DNA of 62,000 bases from Liolophura sinensis (taxonomy: Eukaryota; Mollusca; Polyplacophora; Chitonida; Chitonidae). Positions 33,876-42,792 of this stretch are shown in pieces (the stretch's first letter is position 1; each line of letters starts with the position of its first letter). The stretch spans positions 285,001 through 347,000 of the forward strand of contig NC_088299.1 of the NCBI RefSeq assembly GCF_032854445.1, written 5' to 3'. Below the pieces are notes generated by a model. It saw only the letters and a program-made list of their open reading frames with translations, was not told where the DNA came from and searched no databases. The position numbers and the translations under genes are program-made.

Positions 33876-33895
33876 GATAGATAGGTAGGTAGGTA
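33876..33895. repeat. (GATA)n/(GGTA)n at 3' edge of LINE array
   Basis: Two GATA units followed by three GGTA units lie directly after the poly(A) of copy 4 and before unique sequence. Together with 9140-9153 this outlines the original microsatellite target. Confidence 0.85.
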
Positions 33896-34234
33896 ATCAG
33901 AAAAGGCTGTAAACCTGCAAATGACAATCATATATATATACGGCAAGTCTCACAAAGCCATTTATAGTACATACAATTTGCATATCCCCTTGAAATATGT
34001 ACAAATATTTTCTGGCCTGCGAATTAACAACAAAGTCGATTCTCGAATGATGAGAATGTTTTTTTGTCCCGAAGTGGATTCCCATGATCTGACATGTTAT
34101 TCTCGCTGTAGAGAGGCAACTAACATAAACATAGGAGAACCTTCCATCGCACAGTTTACGCTGTAACGTCATAGCGTGAATGACGTATACAAATGCAAGA
34201 ACGAATATAATGTAATAAAACATTTACAGTCTTG
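33896..34234. other. No gene seen
   Basis: Unique AT-rich flank to the right of the LINE array. It contains a short ATATATATAT run near 33930. No coding signal is recognised. Confidence 0.45.
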
Positions 34235-34796
34235 TGATATCTATGGAAGCAGAATGAGGACATCTCGCCAAGCGGCCCACGGGACGAGGACGGTGCAAAT
34301 CGCGTCGATGGTGTTTGTGCGATATCCGATTCTTCCTACGGTAGAAACAACGAGTTTATGTCTAAACCAGTGATAATATGCACAGCGTCCTTTTAGATAT
34401 TTTCTCTGGTGTTCATCTGATCTTCAGTGATATTGTCACAAGCTATATATGCACATTCCATAGGTGATGTAATTAGACTTTTATACCTAGTTTCTAAGCA
34501 TTTTTTACTCAGACGACATTTAAGAACTCTGTTCATGTATAATTTTTAGGTTTGTCCATTTCATAAGACTGATGCAAGGTTTAAGAGTGACCCATAAGAA
34601 CACGTCAATTTCTGTCAGCGGGCTGCCCTCCAGATAACTACTACTGATCTATAGCATCCTACATCACGTGGTGGCAAACGGTGACCGTCCTCGTTCCCTC
34701 GCTCCGCGGCCACGCATCCTCGCACCGTCCTCGTGTCACAGGCCACGACCCTCGGCCCGCGGGACGAGATATCCTCATCCGGGATCCATAGATATC
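34235..34796. repeat. Imperfect inverted repeat pair, possible MITE
   Basis: The left arm (34235 to about 34300) and right arm (about 34715-34796, read on the - strand) both begin GATATCTATGGA. They share ATGAGGA, ATCTCG and ACGAGGACGGTGC in order, with small gaps. About 415 bp separates the arms. No target duplication was found. It may be a decayed DNA element or two opposed copies of a repeat. Confidence 0.5.
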
Positions 34797-35000
34797 TGTC
34801 AGTATGTGGTTTAGGAGATATTCACTTTGGGCCTTGATCAAAACCGCTGTACGCAGTGCACAAAACCACATATTATTTTTACCAAATCCGCAAATGCAAC
34901 TGCGTAATTAAAGCCATCGAAAGCAACAGTTACATATATTAGCCCACACCGAAAATGATCGTACACAAAATAGGAGGTAGCATGGTGGAAGGGGGTGGGG

Positions 35001-35225
35001 TTGTCTCCTCAGCCGAGGTGGTTAGCATACCAACGGTACACAGAGATTTACGAGCCCCTCACTCATGCTGGATTCCTCTCCGGAAGGCCTGTCAGCAAAA
35101 CGCAGATAGCCATGCGTTTCCTCCAGGCTCTTTCCGGTTTCCTCCTACAATAATGCTGGCCGTCATATAACTGAAATATTCTTGACTACGGCGTAAACAC
35201 CAATCAAATAAATAAATAAAAAAAT
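35001..35225 (+). mobile_element. tRNA-derived SINE, family 2, diverged
   Basis: The 3' part matches the family well: TTTCCGGTTTCCTCC, AATGCTGGCCGTC, then GAAATATTCTTGACTACGGC and ACACCAATC with an AAAT tail (35204-35225). The tRNA-like head is decayed but retains GTGGTTAGC. No clear target duplication is visible. Confidence 0.7.
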
Positions 35226-36398
35226 ACGAAATAAGAGTGATGTTTACAATGTGATGTACATGCTTTATTCCCATTCTAGAAAACACGATCAGATTTTAAG
35301 TCTTGTAAAGTTATAGATGCTACTGTTGTGTGAGTGCATGAGTAATCCCTGATAAACCGGAACACTCTCAGAATGCCAAGGAAATCAAATTGTTTCAGCG
35401 CAAAAAAGGAAATGAGTTGAGTAGATATATAGGCCGTATCATAGAGCGCACTTTTTTTTTTCATTCGCTGCATTTTTTCTTCACTGTGAACTACTTCATA
35501 TGACGTGTAAGGATAACTGGGCAACGTAAAAGTGTTTTTGTTCATCAATGTTGAAAAGTTTATGGAGGAATCAAATTCGCAAGCAATGAATGCTCAGTTT
35601 GTACGTTTTAAATTATTCAGGCCTCTGCACGCCAAAATTGACTTTAACAGCACTGGTTTTATGTTCCTGATGACAGGCTTTGCGAACAGCTGGGACAGGT
35701 CTGACGGATACAAACTATCAGACGTGTCGTTAAAGGTGGCGCACCCCTTGCGGGCTCGACCCTAATCAATAGAAGCAGTAAAACGTACAATTTATGACAT
35801 TTTCTTTTGGGCCATATCAACAAAGGAGATTTTTAAGACCTCGTTTGGCGATCGTGACAGTGTTTTATTGCGTTTTGCTTGAGGTATAAATGAGGTATAA
35901 AACCGTAATGGGGCAGCGACATCAAAGATATGAATCCCATCAGAGCCAAAATACAGTCCGTCAGGTTGATCTTGACAAGTCTAAAAGACTACTGATGGAT
36001 AATTCCAAAAGTGATAATTTCAATAACCCTGTATAGGCAGATCAACTGTCACGAGAGTAACGACAATGCAGATTTGTTGTGAGAAATTTTAAATTAAGAA
36101 AGACGGCCTTTTCTAAACTACGATCTCTACAGAATTTTTTTAAAACCTGGCTGGCACATGAATACAAGACAAGAATCAACCCATTCACACAACTCAGTAC
36201 AGGTCTCTGTTTTGAGCTTATCCACACTGCCAAAATCGTGACCGCAAATTATCTGTTCTAATGCTACCTAACTAACCAAAACTTTGTCGAAGGACATTTA
36301 CGCTTACCTCGAGTTGACTTTCACCATGAGTCAAGAATATATATTAGTAAGCGGTAATGGTGTCAATTGTTATACATGTATTAAGATTTGGAATTATA
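35226..36398. other. No gene seen
   Basis: AT-rich sequence with scattered short frames on both strands and no recognisable motif or repeat partner in the window. Confidence 0.45.
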
Positions 36399-37026
36399 CA
36401 CTGACAGAAAAGTCTGGGTCAACTGACTCAAAAATCTCAAATTTCCAATTGTGATAAGTCAACTCAGCTCAGCTGAGTCTTGAAACTCGTATGGTTATTG
36501 TCGTGACTCGCTTTGTTAGTCAGAAAACTCACAGCACTCTTTCAAGACTCAGTTGATCTGGTCATATGACACAGTTTGTCGAGTTGAATTAGCTGTAATG
36601 TATAACTCAGACTTTTATGTATGTATGTATGTATGCTTGGGGATGTACGTCGTACTTAACAATTTTTCACTTATATGACGACGAGGAGCTATTAAGTGTG
36701 TGTACATATACTGTGTCTTATTGTGGCAGAGGTCTATGACACCAAAGTGCTGCCGCCGCGGAATCATGCCCAAGACACCAGAAATGACACCCCACCAAGT
36801 CACATTATATTGATATTGGGCTAACCAATCCTTTTTCCTTGCTCTAACCTCTCAGTGCTGAGCGCCAAGTGCGGCAGCAATACGTAATCTTTTAAAGCCT
36901 TTAGTATGACCCTACCCGGATTTGATTTCAGATCTCTCTACAGCGAGACGGGCGCTCTAACCATTTGGACAACAAAGTGGTAACTCAGATTCATGAGTCA
37001 GTTTACCCAAAACTGTTCTCTCAGTG
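36399..37026. mobile_element. Tc1/mariner-type MITE split by a SINE
   Basis: Terminal inverted repeats of about 31 bp lie at 36399-36429 and 36995-37026. They start CACTGACAGAAAAGT and CACTGAGAGAACAGT and both end CTGACTC. The element is flanked by TA on both sides (36397-36398 and 37027-37028), the duplication typical of Tc1/mariner insertion. Without the SINE and its duplication it is about 250 bp long and has no coding capacity. Confidence 0.75.
36612..36980 (-). mobile_element. tRNA-derived SINE, family 1 variant, inside a MITE
   Basis: It is flanked by the target duplication TAACTCAGA (36603-36611 and 36981-36989). On the - strand it begins near CCACTTTGTTGTCCAAATGG with A-box-like and B-box-like sequence (AAATCAAATCC), and ends GAAAAATTGTTAAGTACGACG followed by an ATAC repeat (36612-36635 on the + strand). 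The body differs from the 55101-55465 copy but the order of blocks is the same. Confidence 0.8.
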
Positions 37027-37028
37027 TA

Positions 37029-38239
37029 GTAGGGGCTAGACATCAATGATTTATGTACTTATATAGGAGAGAATTATTCATGTTTCGGTAATACACGTTT
37101 ACACAACAGACATGGCATATCGTCAAGAGCGGTCCCAAGAGCGACAACCTGTAGGAAGAAGGTAACATTTCGATAGTACACAATTACACTTTGAAGACGG
37201 CATATCTTTGAAAGCAATCCACACGAGGGGCAAGATCTCTTACGTCAACTTCAAAAAATTCACACACTCAAAAGCCATTATGTCCTAAGTATACAGACCA
37301 AACTTCAAGACTTCTGTTCATGGGACCAAAATCAAAATAGTTGAAAACGCATGTCTGTGTACAGACTACTCAAGCTATTACCTTGAAAATTGGTAAGTAT
37401 ATTAACAAAATCATACCATTTGAACGTGTAAAATTTGAAAAGATTTGAACAAAGGATATTGGATCAATGTAGCATCAAAGGACGGCCCATTTTATTATGC
37501 CCACTCAGTATATGTATGAAGGAGGCGACGGTTCGGTGATACACATTCCCACCTAGGAGATGGCATATCGTAGAGTAGTGTACAGACGTCCAGCGAAATA
37601 GCATTTCACACAAAAGAGATAACATATTGAAAATTTCGAACAAACCACCATCATAAATGGAAGGAAATCATTGATTTCACCTTGCGAAACTGCATTATTA
37701 CTGATGAGGATGTAAAACGTATTCTTCACTGGGTTCATTTTGCTATAAACTTGCCACTACGACCTGTTATATTTCAGCGTTGATATACGCATTTTAAACG
37801 CATGTTTTCATCACATTCAATGTAAATGGGACTTTAAATGTGCATATTTGTACTATATTGGCTGGCGTCTGTCTTAATAACCTTTAGGAAGAAAAGTGCT
37901 TAAGTTTTCAGTTATCTTTTCCAGTTGTTCTCATATTAATGAAGATCCTTTCTAGTCCAAGGTAATTCGAAACAATGCTGTGTAGCTGTTCGTTCGTCTC
38001 CGCCTTTGACGTTTTGTGGGCAAACTGGTTACCTAATACTTGGTATTTAATGCACCAGTCATATAGCCGTAATTCCTCTGTATACTGAGTATACCACTTT
38101 GAGTCCATTTTACCCCTCTAGTAGAGACTGACATAGGCGTACTCGTGACGGTTGCGAAATTTGTGTACTTTTTCTCGTAAATAACGTCGCCATATGGCGT
38201 TACAACCTAGACAACATCAATTGTGAACAAAAACGGAGG
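37029..38239. other. Degenerate repeats, no gene recognised
   Basis: Three diverged copies of a block of about 40 bp ending in GGCATATC lie near 37084, 37167 and 37530, with a weaker one near 37600. A 66-codon - strand frame (37908-38108) starts with ATG but matches nothing I know. Confidence 0.35.
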
Positions 38240-38920
38240 GTTAATCGCATTGCACGGGAGATATGTGCTCAGCAAAAAATCATTCGTGTCATTTGCCTTA
38301 AGCACGTAACTCTTGTCTGCGGTGAACTTTTCTGTAAATTTTTGCTTTTTGTGGAGCTAAGCCAAATATCTAACGAGTCTGATAATTTCTTTCATTCATG
38401 CACGGTGCCTTGCTGTGTTCGGCAAACGAAAGCTATCTCCTTTCAAGTAGACGGTCACATGGAAGATGGCGGTCCACAACGACATGATAATAGCAGACGG
38501 TCGATCAAAGCGGACATTTCTGTGTTATGAATATAGAAATGCAAAAATTACTAGTTTGAAGTAGCTTGCTGGTGATTTCTTCCTGTGTCGCAGTCCTCCT
38601 ATTCCGATCTTAAACACGGATAATCTGGCTATAATTCCACCAACTTATCTTCTAATACAAGGTCTGCTATCATATCGCTGTGGACCGTCATCTTCATGTG
38701 GCCCCGCAATGCACATACATTGGCGGCTACTTGAAAGGCGTTAGCTTTCGTTCGTCGCACACGGCAAGACGTCGTGCATGAAACAAATTATCACGCGTTA
38801 GATATTTGGCCCAGCTCCACAACAGGCAAAAACTTACATAAAAGTTCACCGCAGACGTGCTTAAGGTGAGTGCCACGAATTAATTTTTGCTAAGCACATA
38901 GCTCTCGTGTATGGCTTAAT
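38240..38920. mobile_element. Foldback element, 260-bp inverted arms
   Basis: The left arm (38240-38500) and right arm (38661-38920) are long, imperfect inverted repeats separated by a 160-bp loop. Blocks shared in order include GTGCT(C/T)AGCAAAAA, CTTAAGCACG, GCGGTGAACTTTT, GCCAAATATCTAACG, CGAACGAAAGCTA, CCTTTCAAGTAG and GGTCCACA. There is no coding capacity. If transcribed it would form a long hairpin. No target duplication was identified. Confidence 0.8.
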
Positions 38921-39045
38921 AGGCTTTCAACAGCAGAGTAAGAGCTGTTGATTCTCCAAATTAAGATAGGCACATTGTCATAAACATTTCCGTGGAAATT
39001 CTCAACAAAATATCGGCAAATAACCTAGAATATCATCCCCATGCG

Positions 39046-40482
39046 TTATAGAGAGGTAACCTTTATTTCTTCCTCAGGAGAATCCTCTCGCTTTCGGGCC
39101 TTGGGACTGTCTGTGCCTGTCGATTTACTGAAGAAAGCCGATGTCTCCTCCCTCACCAGCTCTGATGTCATGTAGCCAATAACTGGCATTATTGCATGAT
39201 TCATCACTGGCAACATTTGAAATACTGCAAACAGGAATCTCAACTGGTCAACTTCGTTCTGTTTGAACACAGATTGCGCTGGAACTTGCATCAAATACAC
39301 GTTTACAATGGTTGCTGGTACGGTACAAACAAAACAAACGAGGGCAGTGCAGGTGGCTGTCTTAGACAAAATTCCAGAACTGCAATTCGATTCTTCGAGG
39401 TATGGATACGACACTAGTGTATCACGAGCTAAGGGTTTGTCCTCCCAAAAACACGACTTTTTGACCTCTTGAGAACAAGAAGACGTGGTACAGCAATTAA
39501 CAGAGAGATGTCCATGTGTACTATTTACCTCCCCTGCTGGGGTTACCGGCCCTTGTGGACAAGCACTTTTGGTATGACCTGACATTTGACAAGATGAGTG
39601 ATTTGCTATAGGTTTGAAACAAGGTTTGATTAATACGTCGTCTTCAATCTGTATCACCTCATCACCTGACTCCATTTTGCGAGAACCCGGAGGTTGTGAC
39701 GAAAATACTTCTATGTGAAAATTAAAGGAAACTCTTTGACGCGAGTCCGTAGATGGGCAGCAGCGTTGAAAAGATCGTGTTAGTAAGAGAAGGCGCACAG
39801 AACACGCAAACAACAACGTCAAAGGAAGAAAGGAGTACATGGTGACCGAGACCCACGGCCAGATCACAGAGTGAAGATCGTTGCTCTCCGTGGTGATACC
39901 ACATTGCCCTTGAGGAAGCAGCTCGAACGTCCACATGGCGTGAACACTGACAGTCACCAGTCCAGACAAGATAGCCAGGCAGATAACCTTTGCGGCGAAT
40001 ACGCTGCCCACAAGGTGAACGTGACGCGAGCGGGACACTTGAAGCCAGCGGTCAATGGCAAAAGCCACAAGCAACCAAATGGGGTAATAGAAGATAACAG
40101 CTGAACCGAACTCCCACAGTCTGCAGGCGTAATCCGTGACGTTCCAGATGAAAGGCGATCCAGTGAGCAAACATATCCAGGTCTGTCCGGTCCCTATGAA
40201 AAGCACTAGCGTGGATACGACGAAATAGAGGCGCAAATAAACAGACGCTGATATTTGGTTCATTCGAACGCTGTTGTTAACGACCAGGAAACCGATCACG
40301 TTGCCACACGTTGCTATAGCGATTAAGATGGGTGGCAGAATTAGTTTTAAGCCAAGCTCTGTTGATCGCATACCAGGCATCTGAAAACTGTCCGAAGACG
40401 AATTGCCAGTACCTACCGCCGATCCGTACGCCAGAGACGTGTTTACGTCAGGACCAGTGTCCATGCTGTCTTCAACATCCAT
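39046..40482 (-). CDS. Rhodopsin-type (class A) orphan GPCR, single exon (478 aa)
   Basis: Seven-transmembrane receptor for an unknown, probably peptide-like ligand, expected in the plasma membrane. The extracellular N-terminus (1-43) has N-glycosylation sites at N14 and N27. TM1 spans about 44-69 (GN at 60-61), TM2 80-102, TM3 121-143, TM4 158-180, TM5 205-232 (Pro220), TM6 375-397 and TM7 413-438. C120 and C194 fit the conserved TM3/ECL2 disulfide. Departures from the class norm are clear: DRW (144-146) in place of DRY, no Asp in TM2 where most receptors have one, no CWxP in TM6, and MPVIGY in TM7 in place of NPxxY. The third intracellular loop is long (about 140 residues) and Ser/Cys-rich. 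The start is the first in-frame ATG after stops. There are no introns. The exact subfamily is not recognised. Confidence 0.88.
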   Translation of the reverse strand: MDVEDSMDTGPDVNTSLAYGSAVGTGNSSSDSFQMPGMRSTELGLKLILPPILIAIATCGNVIGFLVVNNSVRMNQISASVYLRLYFVVSTLVLFIGTGQTWICLLTGSPFIWNVTDYACRLWEFGSAVIFYYPIWLLVAFAIDRWLQVSRSRHVHLVGSVFAAKVICLAILSGLVTVSVHAMWTFELLPQGQCGITTESNDLHSVIWPWVSVTMYSFLPLTLLFACSVRLLLLTRSFQRCCPSTDSRQRVSFNFHIEVFSSQPPGSRKMESGDEVIQIEDDVLIKPCFKPIANHSSCQMSGHTKSACPQGPVTPAGEVNSTHGHLSVNCCTTSSCSQEVKKSCFWEDKPLARDTLVSYPYLEESNCSSGILSKTATCTALVCFVCTVPATIVNVYLMQVPAQSVFKQNEVDQLRFLFAVFQMLPVMNHAIMPVIGYMTSELVREETSAFFSKSTGTDSPKARKREDSPEEEIKVTSL

Positions 40483-41786
40483 GTTAACTTCTCTACATCA
40501 AACCGACTTCCGCTTAGCGCTCTACACACTTTCCACAAAGTCCCTTTGTGTATTCAATAATGTCTTTTTACACAGAATTCTTACTCCATATCCTTCTTTC
40601 ATCTTCACGACAACAATAATGTAGCCAGCTAAAGACTAAAGCGACATCACACTCGCACATTATCCCGCTTGGTTCAACCGTTAGCATCATATGACGATCT
40701 TGAAGTCCCTTGGGAAAACGGATTATCCGGAGTGTGTCTTAGGAGAACCAAGGTAGCGTTTACGTCTTCGGTGTACTGATTCTGTAAGGACAAATGCTTA
40801 TGATTAGATGCAGGGAGATTAACCTCTTACAGATAAGGAGTTAGTATGTTGTGGAGAGAAAAACCCGATAAAGTCGATAAAGTAGGCGTACATATGTTAT
40901 CGTGGGCAGCCAGTACGTGGTTCGCTTTACACAGCGATGGTATTACATAACCAGAAATCTGGTCGTAACAACGACAAGCTTATTATATGAGATGCTTTCA
41001 GAGGTATGAATTTGTAATGAGCGCATATCTCATGTCAGCAGGCGATCAGAAGCGTGACAATTTTGGATCAAGGAATTTCCAAACACTGGGAGAAATGATG
41101 GATAACAGTGAATGCGACTTTTGCATGGTGTTTGCAAACAAGGCGATTAGGTTACCTTAAACGTCTCGACAAAAATTACAGAAATGCCTAGATTCATCTA
41201 TTCTATATCGACAGTTTGGCTCCTGGCATCTAATGCCAAAGTGGATCAAGTCAAGATTGCCGGCTTGTGTCTGTGGTAAAGTACTAGTGTAAATGGTAGC
41301 ATTTCAGTGAAGCTAATAAGAATGTATACACGGACCAAAATAGAAGCTGTGGTATTAGTAGGGTCATCTGGTTAGCTGGGATGGGCACTGAACAGGGAGA
41401 AAAGCTTAATTGTTTTTTCTGTACACCATCTGCTCCCAAACACTCACCCCATCCTTCCCACTCACTCCCGTCGTCAGTTCCATCTCTAACCCCACGGACA
41501 CGAGTTAGTCCGCATCACCTTCCACTTAAGATGATGAAAGAAAGTCCGAACTTTAGTAGTGAGTAATTAACCAAACGCTGACGTTCCATTAACATGTATG
41601 TCAAAATGGCGAGATGACGTTCTCTTCCTTACATGAGCGGGTGTCATCTGTGCAACTCGCTCACAACCCGCTCTCCGTACAGTCCTCAAATACCCGACAC
41701 CAGATAAATGACGTGATGGTAGAGAGGTTAAAATACTGGTGAACTGTGAGTAACGACTGACATCATCGTTATCTGTGAATGTCTTG
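40483..41786. other. Upstream region of the GPCR gene, no other gene seen
   Basis: This should hold the promoter of the - strand GPCR, but no clear TATA box or initiator could be assigned. Short frames on both strands are not recognisable. Confidence 0.4.
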
Positions 41787-42792
41787 TCTGTAAGCCAGTG
41801 TAAACATGCCAGTTCTGTACGAGTAAACCAGCGTAGATATGCCAGGTCTGCACATGTAAGCCAGTGTAGACGTGCCAGGTTTGTACATGTAAGCCAGTAG
41901 AGACATACCAGGTCTGTACATGTAAGCCTGTATAAACATACCAGGACGTACTGTATATGTAAGCGTCTCTAGACATGCCAGGGCGTACTGTACATGTAAG
42001 CCAGCTTAGGCATGTCAGGACACACTGCACATGACACACTGCCAGTGTAAACGTGTCAGGTACAGTACATGTAAGCCAGTGCAGACATACCTGGACTGTA
42101 TATGTAAGCCAGTACAGACATGTGATGAGGGCTCAATTGTATGAAGCCTGCTTAACATTACGAGCACGTAACGGTTATTACATCACTGGTTGTCATGGTA
42201 ATTACGCACTCGTAACGTTAAGCAGGCTTTGTACAAGCTCAGAACTGCACATGTAAGTCAGTGTAGACATGCCAGGACGTACTGTGCATTTAGGCCAGCA
42301 TAGACATGCCTGGTCTGTACATGTAAGCCAGTATAGACGTGCCAGAAATGCACATGAAAGTCAGCGAAGATATATTAGGACTGCATATGTAAGCCATTGT
42401 AGACATGCCAGGACGTACTGTTCATTTAGGCCAGCATAGACATGCCTGGTCTGTACATGTAAGCCAGTACAGACGTGCCAGAACTGCACATGAAAGTCAG
42501 CGTAGAGGTATCAGGACTGCATATGTAAGTCATTGTGTATATGCGAGGTCTGTGCACGTAAGACAGTGTAGACATGCCAGGACGTACTGTTCACTCACTT
42601 AGGCCAGTATAGACATGCCTGGTCTGCACATGTAAGCCAGTACAGACGTGCCAGAACCGCACATGAAAGTCAGCGTAGAGGTATCAGGACTGCATATGTA
42701 AGCCATTGTGTATATGCGAGGTCTGTGCACGTAAGACAGTGTAGACATGCCAGGCTGTATTGTACATGTAAGCGTGTGTAGACATGCTTTGC
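41787..42792. repeat. Minisatellite, about 33-bp unit, with higher-order structure
   Basis: About 27 diverged units of the type GTAAGCCAGTGTAGACATGC-CAGGTCTGTACAT run through this block, interrupted by a MITE at 42127-42240. From about 42290 onward, groups of units repeat together: a block starting TTTAGGCCAG recurs at about 42290, 42420 and 42595, giving higher-order periods near 130 and 170 bp. On the - strand part of it reads as an 11-residue repeat (TGLHVQTWHVY). This is most simply a neutral minisatellite. Confidence 0.9.
42127..42240. mobile_element. Small palindromic MITE inside the minisatellite
   Basis: A 114-bp unit with near-complete inverted arms of about 45 bp. The left arm carries AAGCCTGCTTAACATTACGA and the right arm, read on the - strand, AAGCCTGCTTAACGTTACGA. 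A loop of about 25 bp separates them. It interrupts one repeat unit, so it inserted after the array formed or spread. Confidence 0.75.

Noticed and set aside
39196-40104. Several + strand ORFs opposite the GPCR
   Set aside because: They are shadow frames of the - strand receptor, with no motifs of their own.
41728-42039. 103-codon - strand ORF with an 11-residue repeat
   Set aside because: It is produced by the 33-bp minisatellite. The repeat loses the frame in the rest of the array.
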